Shown: positions 9,804 to 21,911 of the stretch, piece by piece
How positions within the stretch are numbered: the stretch's first letter is position 1
How the letters are laid out: every line of letters begins with the position of its first letter
Assembly (NCBI GenBank): GCA_947247005.1
Contig: OX365951.1
Location: 441,501-505,500 of the forward strand
Direction of reading: 5' to 3'
DNA length: 64,000 nt
DNA from: Spisula solida
Taxonomy: Eukaryota > Mollusca > Bivalvia > Venerida > Mactridae
Position numbers and translations under genes: made by a program
The notes under the pieces: model-generated
Databases searched by the model: none
Told to the model about the DNA's origin: nothing
What the model saw: only the letters and a program-made list of their open reading frames with translations

Positions 9804-12800
9804 CGTTGAATATTCCGTTCAACATACAGGTGCGCTTTTTCTCCGGAAATTAGTTTTTTCGTAATCAAACATAAATCAAATTGTTATGTATTTTTTATTC
9901 TCGTTCAAAACAACATTTACCCTAATTTCAATTTCACGATAATTTAGTATAATTCGTACTGTTTTTAGGTAAATTGTGAAACAAGTTATATAGCTCATAC
10001 CAATCAAACGAAGTTCTAGTGTTAAACCTCAGTTCTACTGGTATTTATCGCGACGAATGTATAATGAGACGACGCCAGGAGGTAATGAAAGGGAAGCACA
10101 CTAGCAATTGACGAACGTTTTAACGTTAATTTTATACAAACTCAAGGGCAGAGGAAACAGAAAACATAATTCATAACAGAATATCGACTAGTTCATACAT
10201 GTTAATAATATATAGATCTATATGCACAGGGCGTCATGTGTAACACATTAGTTCATTTCGTACACCATAGCATCATTAAATTGAAATCGATAACACGTTT
10301 GCATTACGTCACCTATCACTACACTGGTGTTTTGTCTTAATTACATGACCACCTGTATTGATCGGTTTTGTAAATCTATACTGCCCACAAATGTTATAGA
10401 GATACAGTTTCCTCTTTAAGATCTAGATTTTATGTCAAATCAGTAAGGACATGCTGTGTTATTGTAATAAACACAGATTATTGAATACTATTATTAAGAC
10501 TACGTCTAGGCAAAACAAAAATACGTATGTTATTATAATTGTTATTAAAATAAAGTTGTTACGAACGAATTCCTTGATTACATGTACATGTGTTATGAGA
10601 TTATCACCTACACTATCGATTTAGACTGATTTATTTCGATCGTTGAGAAATGTTTCAAAGTCGCTGAACTCACGGCTGTATTTATAGATCGTTCTATTTA
10701 CTTCCGCTTCAGCAGAGTGTTAAATAAATGCTTTAACAAAAATGTATAAGCTTCATTTGGAATAACGATAGCATTAATTATTTATTTAACATTCTAAGCA
10801 ATATAAACTTCATACTACAGGTGACGGATATATGCCACAGGACTACTGTTAGGCTAAACACATAAACACAATTGCAGGATTGCAGTTAGAACCATTGAAA
10901 CTGATCAAAACAACTACAATTGCTCCGCTGTCTCTTTCTTGTAGCATATTGTAAATGATGCCATTTTTTGCGACATTGATTAGCGCCCTGATACACACGA
11001 TGACGTTCTTGACTGACATTCCGAATGTTACTGGTCATGTTCAATTTCGATTGGGACTTCTGCAGTACAGCAGACCGGAGCCAAAATTTCAATATCAATA
11101 TAGGACGAATTTAAGATTACTCGATTTCGATCCAATAGTTCACGATGTTATCTTCAATAATGAAATTTTGATAATGAAATGCCACATCGTGCTTTCATCG
11201 TATGGGCCACATTCCATCTGAAATACCAGGGAGTTTGAAAAACAAAGGCTTGTGTGAACTATCATAATTATATAGTTAACCGCAAACGTTACGCATTCTC
11301 GTTGTTTATAATACGTTATACTTGTAGTTATATATATTGGCTGAACATTATTTCTACAGATGATTGCCTAATCCATTAAGCCTAGAAAATATTCACAGAA
11401 GAAGTTGTTGTGCCTTTAGTTTCGGAAAATACAAACAACGTGTGTTTTTTGTTTCTAATAACGTATAACCAAAACATTCTCATTGGCTTAGACGGATTAA
11501 ACTTTCTCTAAACTCAATACTAACAAAAATAAACAAACTTCTACCGAAACAGCCTGGGCGGATTGTCTAGGTATTTAAAATGCTGATGAATTCCTGGATT
11601 GCCGTGTTAAAATAGAGATACTGTGCAATCATGGCGACGTGGTTTATGATAGCAAATTACTGTTTTACTCAATCGGGCTTTATTGGCTTCTCGAAAATCC
11701 ATTTCGCAAGTTTAATGCGCGACTGACGAGTAGGAGAAGTAAATATCTACTGCTACTTGTACTGTTGCATAGGTGATCAGTTTGTATATAGTGATTCGTA
11801 TATACTTAAAGGCCCACCTGATTAGTACAATGAATAGAAGAAGGCATGTATCTACTTCCACTGTTGGGAGAATTTTGGATAGGTAATGTGTTTGCTTTTA
11901 GTGCATTTATATATATGTTTCTGCAATTTGTCAGTTTCAAGATGTGGTCAGATGACATAATAAGTTATTCCGAATTAAATTATCAACCAGTATTATCTTG
12001 CTTTAAGTTTAATAATTAAGTCAAATGGCCGTTGTACGTGTATATACATACAACAAGGCGAAAACTTCGCTTATCTCGATAAAAAGCTAAACACACACAC
12101 ACAAATAAATATTAAACAATTGCCAAACAAATTAATCATCAAGGTAAATAAGTAAATCTCGAGATACAAATCTGCAAAATGCATACCTTATGGCGTCATT
12201 TCCATGTTTGCACATTGTATTAGCACCATTCACTATAACAAAACGTTTCGGATCTGTCACTGTTGCGTGAACATTACTGAGTATTTAATGTGACAATGTT
12301 TGTACCTAATATTGCTTTAAAGGGCATATTTTAAACTGCACTACTTTTAACAATAGCCATTTTGAATGTGACGATTCAACAATCTAAAACTAATGGTAAT
12401 ACAAGTATCATACGAGTGTTTGTAAAACCTGAATTCAGATTGAGCAATGTGCCTGTGACGATCATCTAAATGATAACAGACAATGTCTGCGGTCAAATCA
12501 AATGACAATCAATTACACGGCCTTCGTAAACATGTAGTGTTCAACGTTGTACTCACAGTTCCGAAATACACCATACAGTGAAACCTGTGTTAAAACAACA
12601 TCTACAAACAAAGACAACTATAACCAAAACTGTCTGGTAACATTCCCAACTTCCATCTCAAATCGTACTTTTCAGTAACATTAAACCTATTAAGGGAGAC
12701 AATATGTCAATAAAGGCCACTGTTGGTATTCCCATGGCCGACCCTTACATGCAGTTTTGACTGTAACCCCACAATAGTAGTAACCCCACAACAAGTGCTA

Positions 12801-13104
12801 TCTGCAGAGTACAATGGATGTGTTTAAATAAAAATGATGGCATTTTAATGGAATATTAATGACAAATTCCTTCCGTTAGGATACGAAGCTTAATTCATGC
12901 AATCACAATTTAATCGCCTAACTTCACATCACTTTTCTCCTACAACAGTACACGTCACTTTAACGACTGATGTGTGGCTTTTAAACGTGACTTGGAATAA
13001 TGAAAATTCAACAGTACTTAAATTACAAGTATTGGGACAAATACGGTTAATTGCATTTTTATTATATATCGATTGCTTAGTTCATTTATGTCAATGGATG
13101 CAAA

Positions 13105-14555
13105 ATACGAAATCATGTACATACGTGGGGTGATCAAGAAGAAATAAGACAAATGCTATCATTTGTATAGGTTACGTGTTTTAACCATAACAATATCATA
13201 TTCGTTTATGTGAATTTAATGCCGATTTATCCGTGTAAACTATAATTTTCTACTATAAGTAGTAATTCATTAATAGAAGGTTAAATATAAGGTATCGCGC
13301 TATGTCGCCGCACATCAAAATGTCGTCAGTTTTCGCCGTAAGATATGGAAAAGCATATGACTAATATTTTATTAAATATTCCTCCAACATTTGTCAAATT
13401 AACTGGACATGGCGTCAACACATTGAATAACCGATGAACAAAACTATGGCGTACCATTTGGGTAAAAAGTCTATACATGCATACGATAAGCTATGATATA
13501 TACGTGCACGTACAATTTCGCTAATTTATCCTTACACACATAAAAGTATACGTGCACGTATAAAATTGTACGAGCACGTATAAATTTGTACGTGCACGTA
13601 TAATTTTATACGTGCACGTACATTATCGCTGACCCAAACGCTTATTAATGATCAACCAATCACAGCCGATCTTACAAAGGATTCAATGACATTTTTTAGA
13701 TTTTTAAAGATCACGAAGGTTTATCAAATTAACGTGCGTGTAAAGACAGTGTATGTGAAGATGGTGTACTAGATTTAAGTTGATCTATTTCACACCATTT
13801 ACAACCGTATCTTAATCGAGTGTTAGTTAAGATACTATTGATTTTATAAGCCCCGGGCAATGCACAGGCCCCTTAGAACTGATCATAATAAATCGAATTA
13901 ACATATTTTACAAGGCTATGATTGCACAAGGGTCATAAATTTTGGCACATTGGGGATGCATTGTAGACCGCTTGCTGTGACGAGGGACCATCGTGTTACT
14001 GTAATATACAGGAAGGACAGGCATGTGTCACATGTCACCACTTTCATAAAATTGTACTTTTAATAAGAAACAGTACAACGGTCTATTTATATACTCGTAT
14101 AATCATAATTAGTTAACTGGGTGTTTTACGGGTCTTATTGTAAGGTCCATGTATAGATATACATGTATATTTCATTCAGGAACCATATATATTGAAGTGA
14201 GGTTAGTGTATAGATATAATAAGAAAGGGTTCCCATATTATTTAATTGACTTTAATTGGAATTAATTTTATACACCAGCATTCTTATATAATACATTATA
14301 TCTCACAGTAAGTTTTCTTTATTTTATTAACGCAAATAATTAAAACAGTTAATCTAACAACACTGAACAGCATGTATTACTTATCATTTAACTCATATCT
14401 TCTCTCTATCTTAATAATTCTAAATTAAATTTAAATTTGCGCAACAGTTATTTCAACAAACGCAAAGTGGACGTAACGTGACTGGCGAACCAACAGTTGT
14501 TAATATGTAGAAGCTGTAACTATGCAGGGTAGATATACTAATACCATTTATGATG
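13105..14555. other. Stretch absent from unit 2, no gene recognised
   Basis: Between the shared anchors ending TCAATGGATGCA (13087/36712) and starting GGTAGGTC (14563/36958), unit 1 has about 1.45 kb where unit 2 has about 0.24 kb. It contains the palindrome array at 13501-13620 and otherwise AT-rich sequence without frames of note. Confidence 0.55.
13501..13620. repeat. Array of TACGTGCACGTA palindromes at 20-bp spacing
   Basis: The 12-bp palindrome TACGTGCACGTA occurs at 13501, 13549, 13589 and 13609, with a one-base variant TACGAGCACGTA at 13569. The last four are exactly 20 bp apart, separated by AT-only linkers. Each contains ACGTG on both strands, the core bound by bHLH-PAS factors such as HIF in animals. 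Regulatory use is not shown by the sequence; a decaying minisatellite is the plainer explanation. Confidence 0.7.
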
Positions 14556-15699
14556 ACTTTGGTAGGTCGAAGCTCAACCACTAGGTTAATCTAGGCGCAT
14601 CTAATAAAAAGAACATATATCGCAAATTGTATCTCTTATTTTTTATTAACCAGTTTGATGATATTCAGACTGACAAACTTTGCTGTTCCAATCTTTGGTC
14701 TTTACAGACCGTGTAAAAATAATGTATTTTGGTAAATGAGACGGAATCACTGTCTCGTGAATTCGTGGAATTTCACAAAGGAAAACATGTAGAATACACA
14801 AAATTTCGTTGTGCATCAACGACGCACATACTTTTTTATTATTCGAACATATTTTGTCTGTCAGCAACTAAATACACGAATTCAGCGTTTTGGTAAAACT
14901 AATTGATCGCCATACAGTTCAACCTATTGATTAAGTGTTATATTGTTTGTTGAAACATGAAAATCGTTTGAATGCTTGGTGTCAAATAGCATGATACAAT
15001 ATTGCATGAGATGCACTTGACATGAAAACATATTATTGCACTAGGCACGTTATTAATATAGTAAGTGCCCTCACGCCAACTCAACATTAATGATGTTTCA
15101 CACATCACGTGAATGTCTCAATGGGAACAAAAATACCGTCCTCAAGGATTTAATAAAAATAAAAAACGTTATATTTCAGTTTGACTGTATCAAATGTATT
15201 CTACACTTGGGAGAACTATTTTAAGAGTATCTCTCTGCGTATTTTGAGGTACGTTTTTGGAGCGGGAGGAACTGTCAATATGTGTACTTTTCAGCTGACA
15301 GCATCCATTGATGACAACTTCGATCTATCTGTATGTATCTAACCTGTTGTCTAATAGCCTGTTTTCTTCATGAAGAAATCATTTATAGTGATAGTGATTA
15401 TAGTGATTTGTCTGGCGTTTCGAGTTTCTGTGTAAGCACTGTTTTGGTTTACGGCGTTTATACCGGAACTACGTCGAAGACGGGACAACTTTTTTAGCAC
15501 ATCGTAACAAAAATATCATGTATCATGCCTTTTAGTCACCAAGGCAGTTCAAATAATATCATCATGGTTAATAGACGATTTCATCTAGCTCACACGGAAT
15601 AGGTGATCTGATTTAATCGAGTGTTTGTTCGCTATCTGTTTTGTATCATACGAGTTGTTCAACTACTATGTTATGCTTGTGTGTGTACTTAATACTCCT

Positions 15700-15925
15700 G
15701 TTTTCGAATTTCTCAATGTGCTGTAAGTGTTTCAGCCGTTGTGCTGTTGAGGCTAAGGCATTCAGCTTTTTGATGGCTGAAACAAGTTAATGCAGCTTTT
15801 TGACAGCTGGGGCTTGGGTGATTTGGGTGTTTGTCATTGTGCCTAGTATGTTATTATGTTTTATGTGCTCGGCTGGTTAAGTTGAGTGCTGCCTTCCCTG
15901 TCCGACTTAAACTTTGTTTATTAAA
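15700..15925 (+). repeat. Unclassified interspersed repeat (GCTGCCTTCCCTG family), unit 1 copy
   Basis: It ends in GAGTGCTGCCTTCCCTGTCC and GACTTAAA, and contains CTCGGCTGGTTAAGTTG plus upstream family pieces (TTCAGCTTTTTGA, GGCTTGGG). The orthologous copy at 38190-38375 shows that this insertion predates the 21-kb duplication. Confidence 0.7.
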
Positions 15926-16154
15926 GTAATAAACTTGTACATGTGTACATGTATTAGTTAGAAGTGTCTATAAAGTGGGTTTTAATGATGTTTAATTCTA
16001 CGTAAACAGATACTAGTACAAATAACATTAAGAAACGTATATGAAACGTGGCCCATAAACAAATGGTGAACAATCTAAATAGGGGTTCAAAATAATTGTA
16101 CTAGATCTATATATAAGCAACACTTACCTAATACTTGATGCACGAAGTCAGAGT

Positions 16155-16174
16155 ACAACAACAACAACAACAAC
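16155..16174 (+). repeat. (CAA)n microsatellite
   Basis: About six CAA units; the matching place in unit 2 (about 38645) has only two, so the tract length differs between the duplicates. Confidence 0.8.
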
Positions 16175-16499
16175 TAGTCCCTATCATTGATAACACATAG
16201 ATTATACCAGGCTCCCCTGCTATGCAACATAATGAACATCGAGCGATCAGTCTATATTAACGAATTTTGCACAAACTTGTAATCTCCATAAAAAAGAATA
16301 TGATAACCAACCTCCACATCAACGATTAAAGCGAATGTGTGATAAATATGTAAAACTTCACTCACCCATTGTTAACGAAATGTAATTTCGTTGATTATAT
16401 TCAAATGAACCTAGTGCTGATATACTGTTAAGTCAGTAATGTTCGCAATATACAAAATAATTGATTTCTCAAGTCCAATTGATCTAGCCACATTATTCC

Positions 16500-16662
16500 A
16501 AGATATCACACTCGAATTGCGGACATTGTGTTCCACTGGACAACGCTCGTGATTACCGATCGAGAAGTTCCTGGTTCGATTCTCGGCCGGGGCGCTGGAC
16601 CATTTCTGAAACGCTATATATTGCTTCCCACTCAAAAAGAGATGAACTGGTTTAGAAACCAA
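16500..16662 (+). repeat. tRNA-derived SINE
   Basis: The head GTGTTCCACTGGACAACGC (A-box region) and GGTTCGATTC at 16573-16582 (B-box), followed by CTCGGCCGGGGCG, give a tRNA-like pol III promoter pair about 50 bp apart. A tail follows with GAGATGAACTGGTTTAGAAA. The acceptor stem does not close properly, so it is a SINE rather than a functional tRNA gene. The counterpart at 39000-39135 is diverged in both boxes. Confidence 0.55.
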
Positions 16663-17769
16663 GAGATTTATATTTTCACATGAACGGGAATGTTAAAGAT
16701 CAAATTCGTCTATTCGGGCATCGCACACGCATTTTTATATATCACACAACTGTCTATTCCCTCAAAATTCAAAGTGAATGGCCAGTTAGACATTGAAAAC
16801 AGATGACCACGCACTTACTACTTTAAAACAAACCAATGTTTTCTTTTTAATCCACGAATTTACAATCATAACTTTCATACACACGGAAATTGACCGGTTT
16901 ATAGTATGAAATGCTCCTATGCGTCTATAACCTATAATTATTTGGTGATACATTATATCAGGAAGTATTAGTGATATTCATTCCAGACAAATTGCTGCAA
17001 TTTCAGGAATTATGTTATGCATTTATATGGATATTGCATAAAATGTAACACTGACTACATAATGTCAATATGCAGATCAGGCTCATTATCATACAGGATG
17101 ACCTAAACTATTGTCGCTGGAATTTCATGTCGATTTGAGGTCACGTTGTAGTAGGAGAAAGTGCTGTATTCGTGAAGTATTACTACTATTGTTTGAACAG
17201 GTTAAGCATTGAAATTATAGCTGTCTGTATAAGGCTTTATATCATTATTTCAAGTTCACACACGATTCTCATTTCTCATATATACATCGTATATATACAC
17301 TTAATTATCACAAGAATGAACAAATACCAAGTTATTGTGCTGAACACTCTTAATGTTCAAATTCAGATGACCGAGATTCCAAATAAACCAAGTAATTTGA
17401 CTATGGCCAATATACTTATATATGTATGTGTTTATGTATCATATGGAACAAAATTCGGGCAAACTTCATATTAAACAAATAAGACTAAACGCATAACATC
17501 GCACTGTTCTTAACATTTCTTTGATATAGGTATTAGTGATAGATATACAACTGCTGTGAGATAATATAATGCTATATAAAAACAGCAATGATATGATTTG
17601 CCGCAATTCTTAACCCATTATGCATAACCTTAACTCGTAAACATACTGTAAACACTGTTATAGCTATCGTCTAACAAGTTGAATTAATCATACAAATCGA
17701 AATAAACTTAAATCTGTTATTCAAAGTCATTATTATAAGTGCCCGAGATATAGTTTAACATTCATACTG

Positions 17770-18184
17770 TTAAATATACTATTATTATACCTCACGTGAC
17801 CTCTCAATGTATTTTCCCCATAGACCTTCCGTGTGATATTTTGTTTGATCACTATGTGAAATTTTGTTCGATCACTACTACGAGGCTGTCCTAATTATAG
17901 AAATTTGTACTATTTGAGTCCGGAAAACACCCTGCTAGAGAGTATCCGTATGCTATTTATATGTGTGTGTACATATTCACATGCTATGTTTAGTAAATCT
18001 TGTCAATTTCAACCGTTGAAACTGACATGATTTACTAAAAATAGCCCCAAATCATTAGTCACTTGTACGGACTGATATTGTACATGGAAAATTATCATAA
18101 CGGCAATCTAAGTTCTGCTTACATTTGTTGATATTTTATTTTGCAAAATGGTTCTAATTTTGTTCGGTATAATAAAATAAATAT
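17770..18184. other. Stretch absent from unit 2 with a 47-bp hairpin
   Basis: Unit 2 has only about 70 bp between the matching anchors (40400-40475). Positions 17991-18037 form an inverted repeat (TAGTAAATCTTGTCAATTTC against its complement GAAACTGACATGATTTACTA) with two mismatches and a tiny loop. No coding content is seen. Confidence 0.5.
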
Positions 18185-18558
18185 TCTAACACGATATGCG
18201 GATTAATCCATTTTACATAGAGCTGACAAGAGCATGTTTTATTACCCCCATAAAACACACCTATCAAATTGGCTGTTGCTATTTACGCCCCGTACCACGT
18301 GACATATTTATGAATGAATGAACGTAAACTTTATCGTAAAAACTTCCACGAGTCGCCAACAAGGCGAGTTGCACGAGAATCCAGTGTTACAGCTACATGT
18401 ATGACGCATCTATTTTTAGAAACTCCAATATAGTCTCGAAACTAAGTTTCATTAAAACTTCTGATTATCGCACTCGTGATTTAATTTTTCCGCATCCGAA
18501 CTCCTGCCCATGTTTTATTCACCGACAATATACGCGAACAGATTTTTATTTCTTAAAC
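18185..18558 (+). repeat. Inverted repeat pair, left member
   Basis: The stretch from ATTCTAACACGATATGCGGA to GAACAGATTTTTATTTCTTA is repeated in reverse complement at 20281-20741. The sequence lying between the two members (18590-20000) has a counterpart in unit 2 without either member. They are therefore better read as two opposite insertions of one repeat than as terminal repeats of a single element. Confidence 0.75.
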
Positions 18559-19799
18559 AATGATGATACATGATAATTTAATCATCCTACTGTGCAGATT
18601 ATATTTAAGCAACAGAAGTTCAGTGTGTCAAGTTAATGTACTTATGACTGTTTAAGGTGTTGTTTTTATGCGTGTATTTGATGTATTTAGTGTTACATAC
18701 CGTGATAAACTATTAATCGCTTTCATGTGCCCCATTGACCCATAATATATTTTCTTACAGGATAATATTAGTATGATAAAGGAGTAGTGCAGTTGTGTGC
18801 ATTTGATTATTTTTCTGATTGCGCATACGACTGCTCGCAGGTATCAGTATAGTTTTGTACTCTTAAATAAATTACTCAAATAGTAAATATAAAGTTCAGC
18901 GAATTTGACCCGACTCTCGACCTTCAATTACCATAGTTTAACAGCTGGTATAACTGGCTATATTTATAACACCGGTTGTATGTTTTTATAACCGGGAAGT
19001 ATCACGAAGACGCCTTGAGGAGTAATACCAACACAATCTAAAGGACCGATATAGCACGATTTGCTCGCGGAAATGTATGTATTCAACACAAGAACCTTGT
19101 AATATATGCATGCATAAAGGTCAAGAACAGGTCAAATTATCTGTGCTAAACATGGTCAACCGACATTTTCCTTGATTGTAAGCAGTCGAATCGTGGTTTA
19201 TACATAAACCTTACATCAGAAGTTATAAACAGGCAAAGTCGAGCCACGGCTATTTTTTAAAATTGGGTCGATTATTTGAATTTGGTGTACAATGTACCTG
19301 CACCACGCAATGTATTATATTATTACAAGTCCAATAATTTTAGGAATATTTCAAAACACCTCCTCTAAAGCAGTTGTCAACTATTATCATTATTATACTT
19401 ATTTTATTATGATCAGCATTATGCATGGAACAAATATATGAATACACATTAGAGATATAAAATCATGAATTTTTAACGATGACGCTGTAATACATTTTCA
19501 TGCCAGTATCATAACTGTGCTTAAAACGCCTGACATACATATGACCCTGATGGTCCGTTATTGTTGTTTTGTGGCTAATACTTCGTCTTAATCTTAGCGC
19601 ATTGGAGGATTCATCAGAAGTTTATTTTAGAAACGTCCTGACACATTATCAGATTATATAAGGGAAAAGAACCTAATCGCAAGTCCCAAGATAGTCATAC
19701 GTCTGTGTAAACGTTGTGGTGAATGTTGAAGACTAATATATAATGTTTATTGTATAGACATAGAGACATAGAGAGAACGAACATAAATTTAATGAATGA

Positions 19800-19885
19800 C
19801 GTACGCATAATGCTGAAACTGCTCATTCCATCCGGATAACGTCGAGCGATATGGGTTTGATTGTGGGTTGAGCAGGTTGTATTGT
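19800..19885 (+). repeat. tRNA-like SINE relic
   Basis: ATCCGGATAACGTCGAGCGA followed by GGGTTTGATTGT looks like a decayed A-box/B-box pair. The copy in unit 2 keeps a better B-box (GGTTCGATAC at 41783-41792). No tRNA can be folded from either. Confidence 0.35.
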
Positions 19886-20280
19886 TCGTTGATAATTGGC
19901 GACAATCATGTCCTCAACATGCGAAATGTTGCGACGTGCTGGTGTAAGAGCAAGTTGGAACTGGTTGATAATTATAAACGTTCGATGGTGTATATGGCTT
20001 GACCATTTCATTGATTTTAATAGTTCGATATAATCCACACTGACGGTTTCATCTTCATGATATTGTATGTGTCATTATCAACTTCAGAGGTTATGCAATG
20101 CGTTGTGATTATAAATGGGACGCATGACTTAATGTAATTTAAATGCACTAATGCAACTGAAATCCTTAACTTGGACATTCCGGAGTGTTATCAAGGGGTA
20201 TCCCGCATAATCAGATTTTATGTCAATAATTAAACAACAACTCTCTATAACGCTATGTACAATGTAGTATAATTACTTAA

Positions 20281-20741
20281 GAAATAAAAATCTGTTCGCG
20301 TTTATTGTCGGTGAATAAAACACGGACAGGAGTTCGGATGCGAAACAATTACCTCCCTCGTTAATGAAAACGACCTTCGTAATTTTCTGAAGGAAATACC
20401 ACATTTTAAACGTTGAAACAATTTTAATAACACGAGTATATGGTATCTATTTCATAAAATGAAAAATATAAATGAATTGATTATCAGAAGCTTTAATAAA
20501 ACTTGGTTTCTAGAGTATATTGGAGTTTCTAAAAATAGATGCATCATAGCTGTAACACTGGATTTTCGTGCAACTCGCCTTGTCATCGTGACAAATTTTA
20601 CTTTAAAGTTTACGTTCATTCATTCATAAATATGTCACGTGATACTGGGCGTAAATAGCCAATTTGATAGGTATGTTTTATGGGGGTAATAATACATTGT
20701 CCGCTCTATATTTAAACGATTAATCCGCAGATCGTGTTAGA
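20281..20741 (-). repeat. Inverted repeat pair, right member
   Basis: Reverse complement of 18185-18558 with about 90 extra bases near 20345-20440, where the left member is shorter or deleted. It lies just beyond the last part of unit 1 that can be matched to unit 2. Confidence 0.75.
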
Positions 20742-20946
20742 ATGGTAAATACAGCTTACACGTACCACACACGGACTATGTATTCTTACCACATATGCGT
20801 GACTATTCGCCATCAGCCTTCCACATACAACGTTAATTATCATCAATAAGGTACCGATTTCATGACATAAATTAAAGACCAAACTTAAGACTGAAACATA
20901 AATGCTCCATGACAACATTCTGATTCTACCAATACGCGTAGCAGAA
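20742..20946. other. Unit 1/unit 2 junction region
   Basis: These 205 bp lie between the right inverted repeat member and the first base of unit 2 homology (GATTTGTATAAAATGGAG at 20947 against base 1). I find no copy elsewhere in the window and no gene. The true breakpoint of the tandem duplication should lie here or just upstream of the window start. Confidence 0.4.
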
Positions 20947-21911
20947 GATTTGTATAAAATGGAGTGCACAAACAATTGCTAAAAGTTCAATCTCATTGTA
21001 TACTCAAAAGCACATTGTGAACAGGAATTATATATATACTAGTACGCACATTATATACTTGTACACAAAGAATATACTAGTACATAAATTATATACTATT
21101 ACGCAAATTGTAATCATTATTATTCATACAAGTATGAAATTTCACAAGGCGGACACATATTGAATTAAGGAAACATTTTGTAATGTTACATTTCAAGCTC
21201 ACAGACAGACTGATCATCACATGTCCAACTATGTTGCCCCTATTTTTACCGTGCATATGTAATACACTATTGAGCAATTGGTTACACAATGCCACATAGT
21301 GCTCAGGACCCAATTATTAGTAATTTTCTTATTAGTTACAACACGCACAATAGCCTTCAACTTGTGTCAGGCTGTCAAAATATATATACTCTACCGTTTC
21401 GCATGCCTGTCCAGACAATTATATTAGGGTGAATATTGAGGGGACAGTATTATGATCAAATGATGAGTGCATACTTTGAAATAGGAAATGCTTTGTATCC
21501 GAGGGATATGTAGCCGGGAATACGATAATGGTGCTATTCGGCATATCATATACATAGGTTAAAAAACAAATCAAAAGTAATTTGAGATAACTAAACGAAT
21601 GTGAAAACCAAACGAATCACATTGTCACAACCATCTTTGGTTTTCTTAGACTATATTGTCGTGAATAATGTAGATTATACACTGATCTATAGTATTTAGT
21701 TTTAATTTGAACAACGAAATGCTTAGTTAATGGACCTGTCACGTTGAGGTACCTATATGCAGGAAATACGATTGTGGTGATATACGGCATGTCCTATATA
21801 GATGTAAGAAATAAATCAAAGTAAATTTGTCGGCACGATGTTCGGTTTTCTCAGAGTGTACATGTATTGACGTTAATTATGTACACTGATTCATAGTATT
21901 TCTTTCTACTA

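Larger units (their letters stand above)
8560..20060 (+). repeat. Rear block b of 21-kb tandem unit 1
   Basis: This block matches 29800-41900 in the same order. Clear anchors are 9640-9800 (30560-30722), 10190-10680 (31040-31520), 11330-13090 (34890-36720), 14570-15060 (36950-37510), 15715-17500 (38180-40150) and 18590-20000 (40475-41900). The region 8650-11720 is also homologous to 600-4130 in block a. No coding gene is recognisable. Block b copies look more diverged from each other than the best parts of the a copies. Confidence 0.8.

Noticed and set aside
13501..13620. CRISPR-like array
   Set aside because: Repeats are 12-bp palindromes with 8-bp AT linkers in eukaryotic-type DNA; no spacer-like diversity and no cas genes.
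16540..16615. Functional tRNA gene
   Set aside because: A and B boxes are present but the acceptor stem does not pair and the unit 2 copy is decayed; it is a SINE head.
18185..20741. One transposon with 0.4-kb terminal inverted repeats
   Set aside because: The interior is present in unit 2 without either arm, which does not fit a single insertion.
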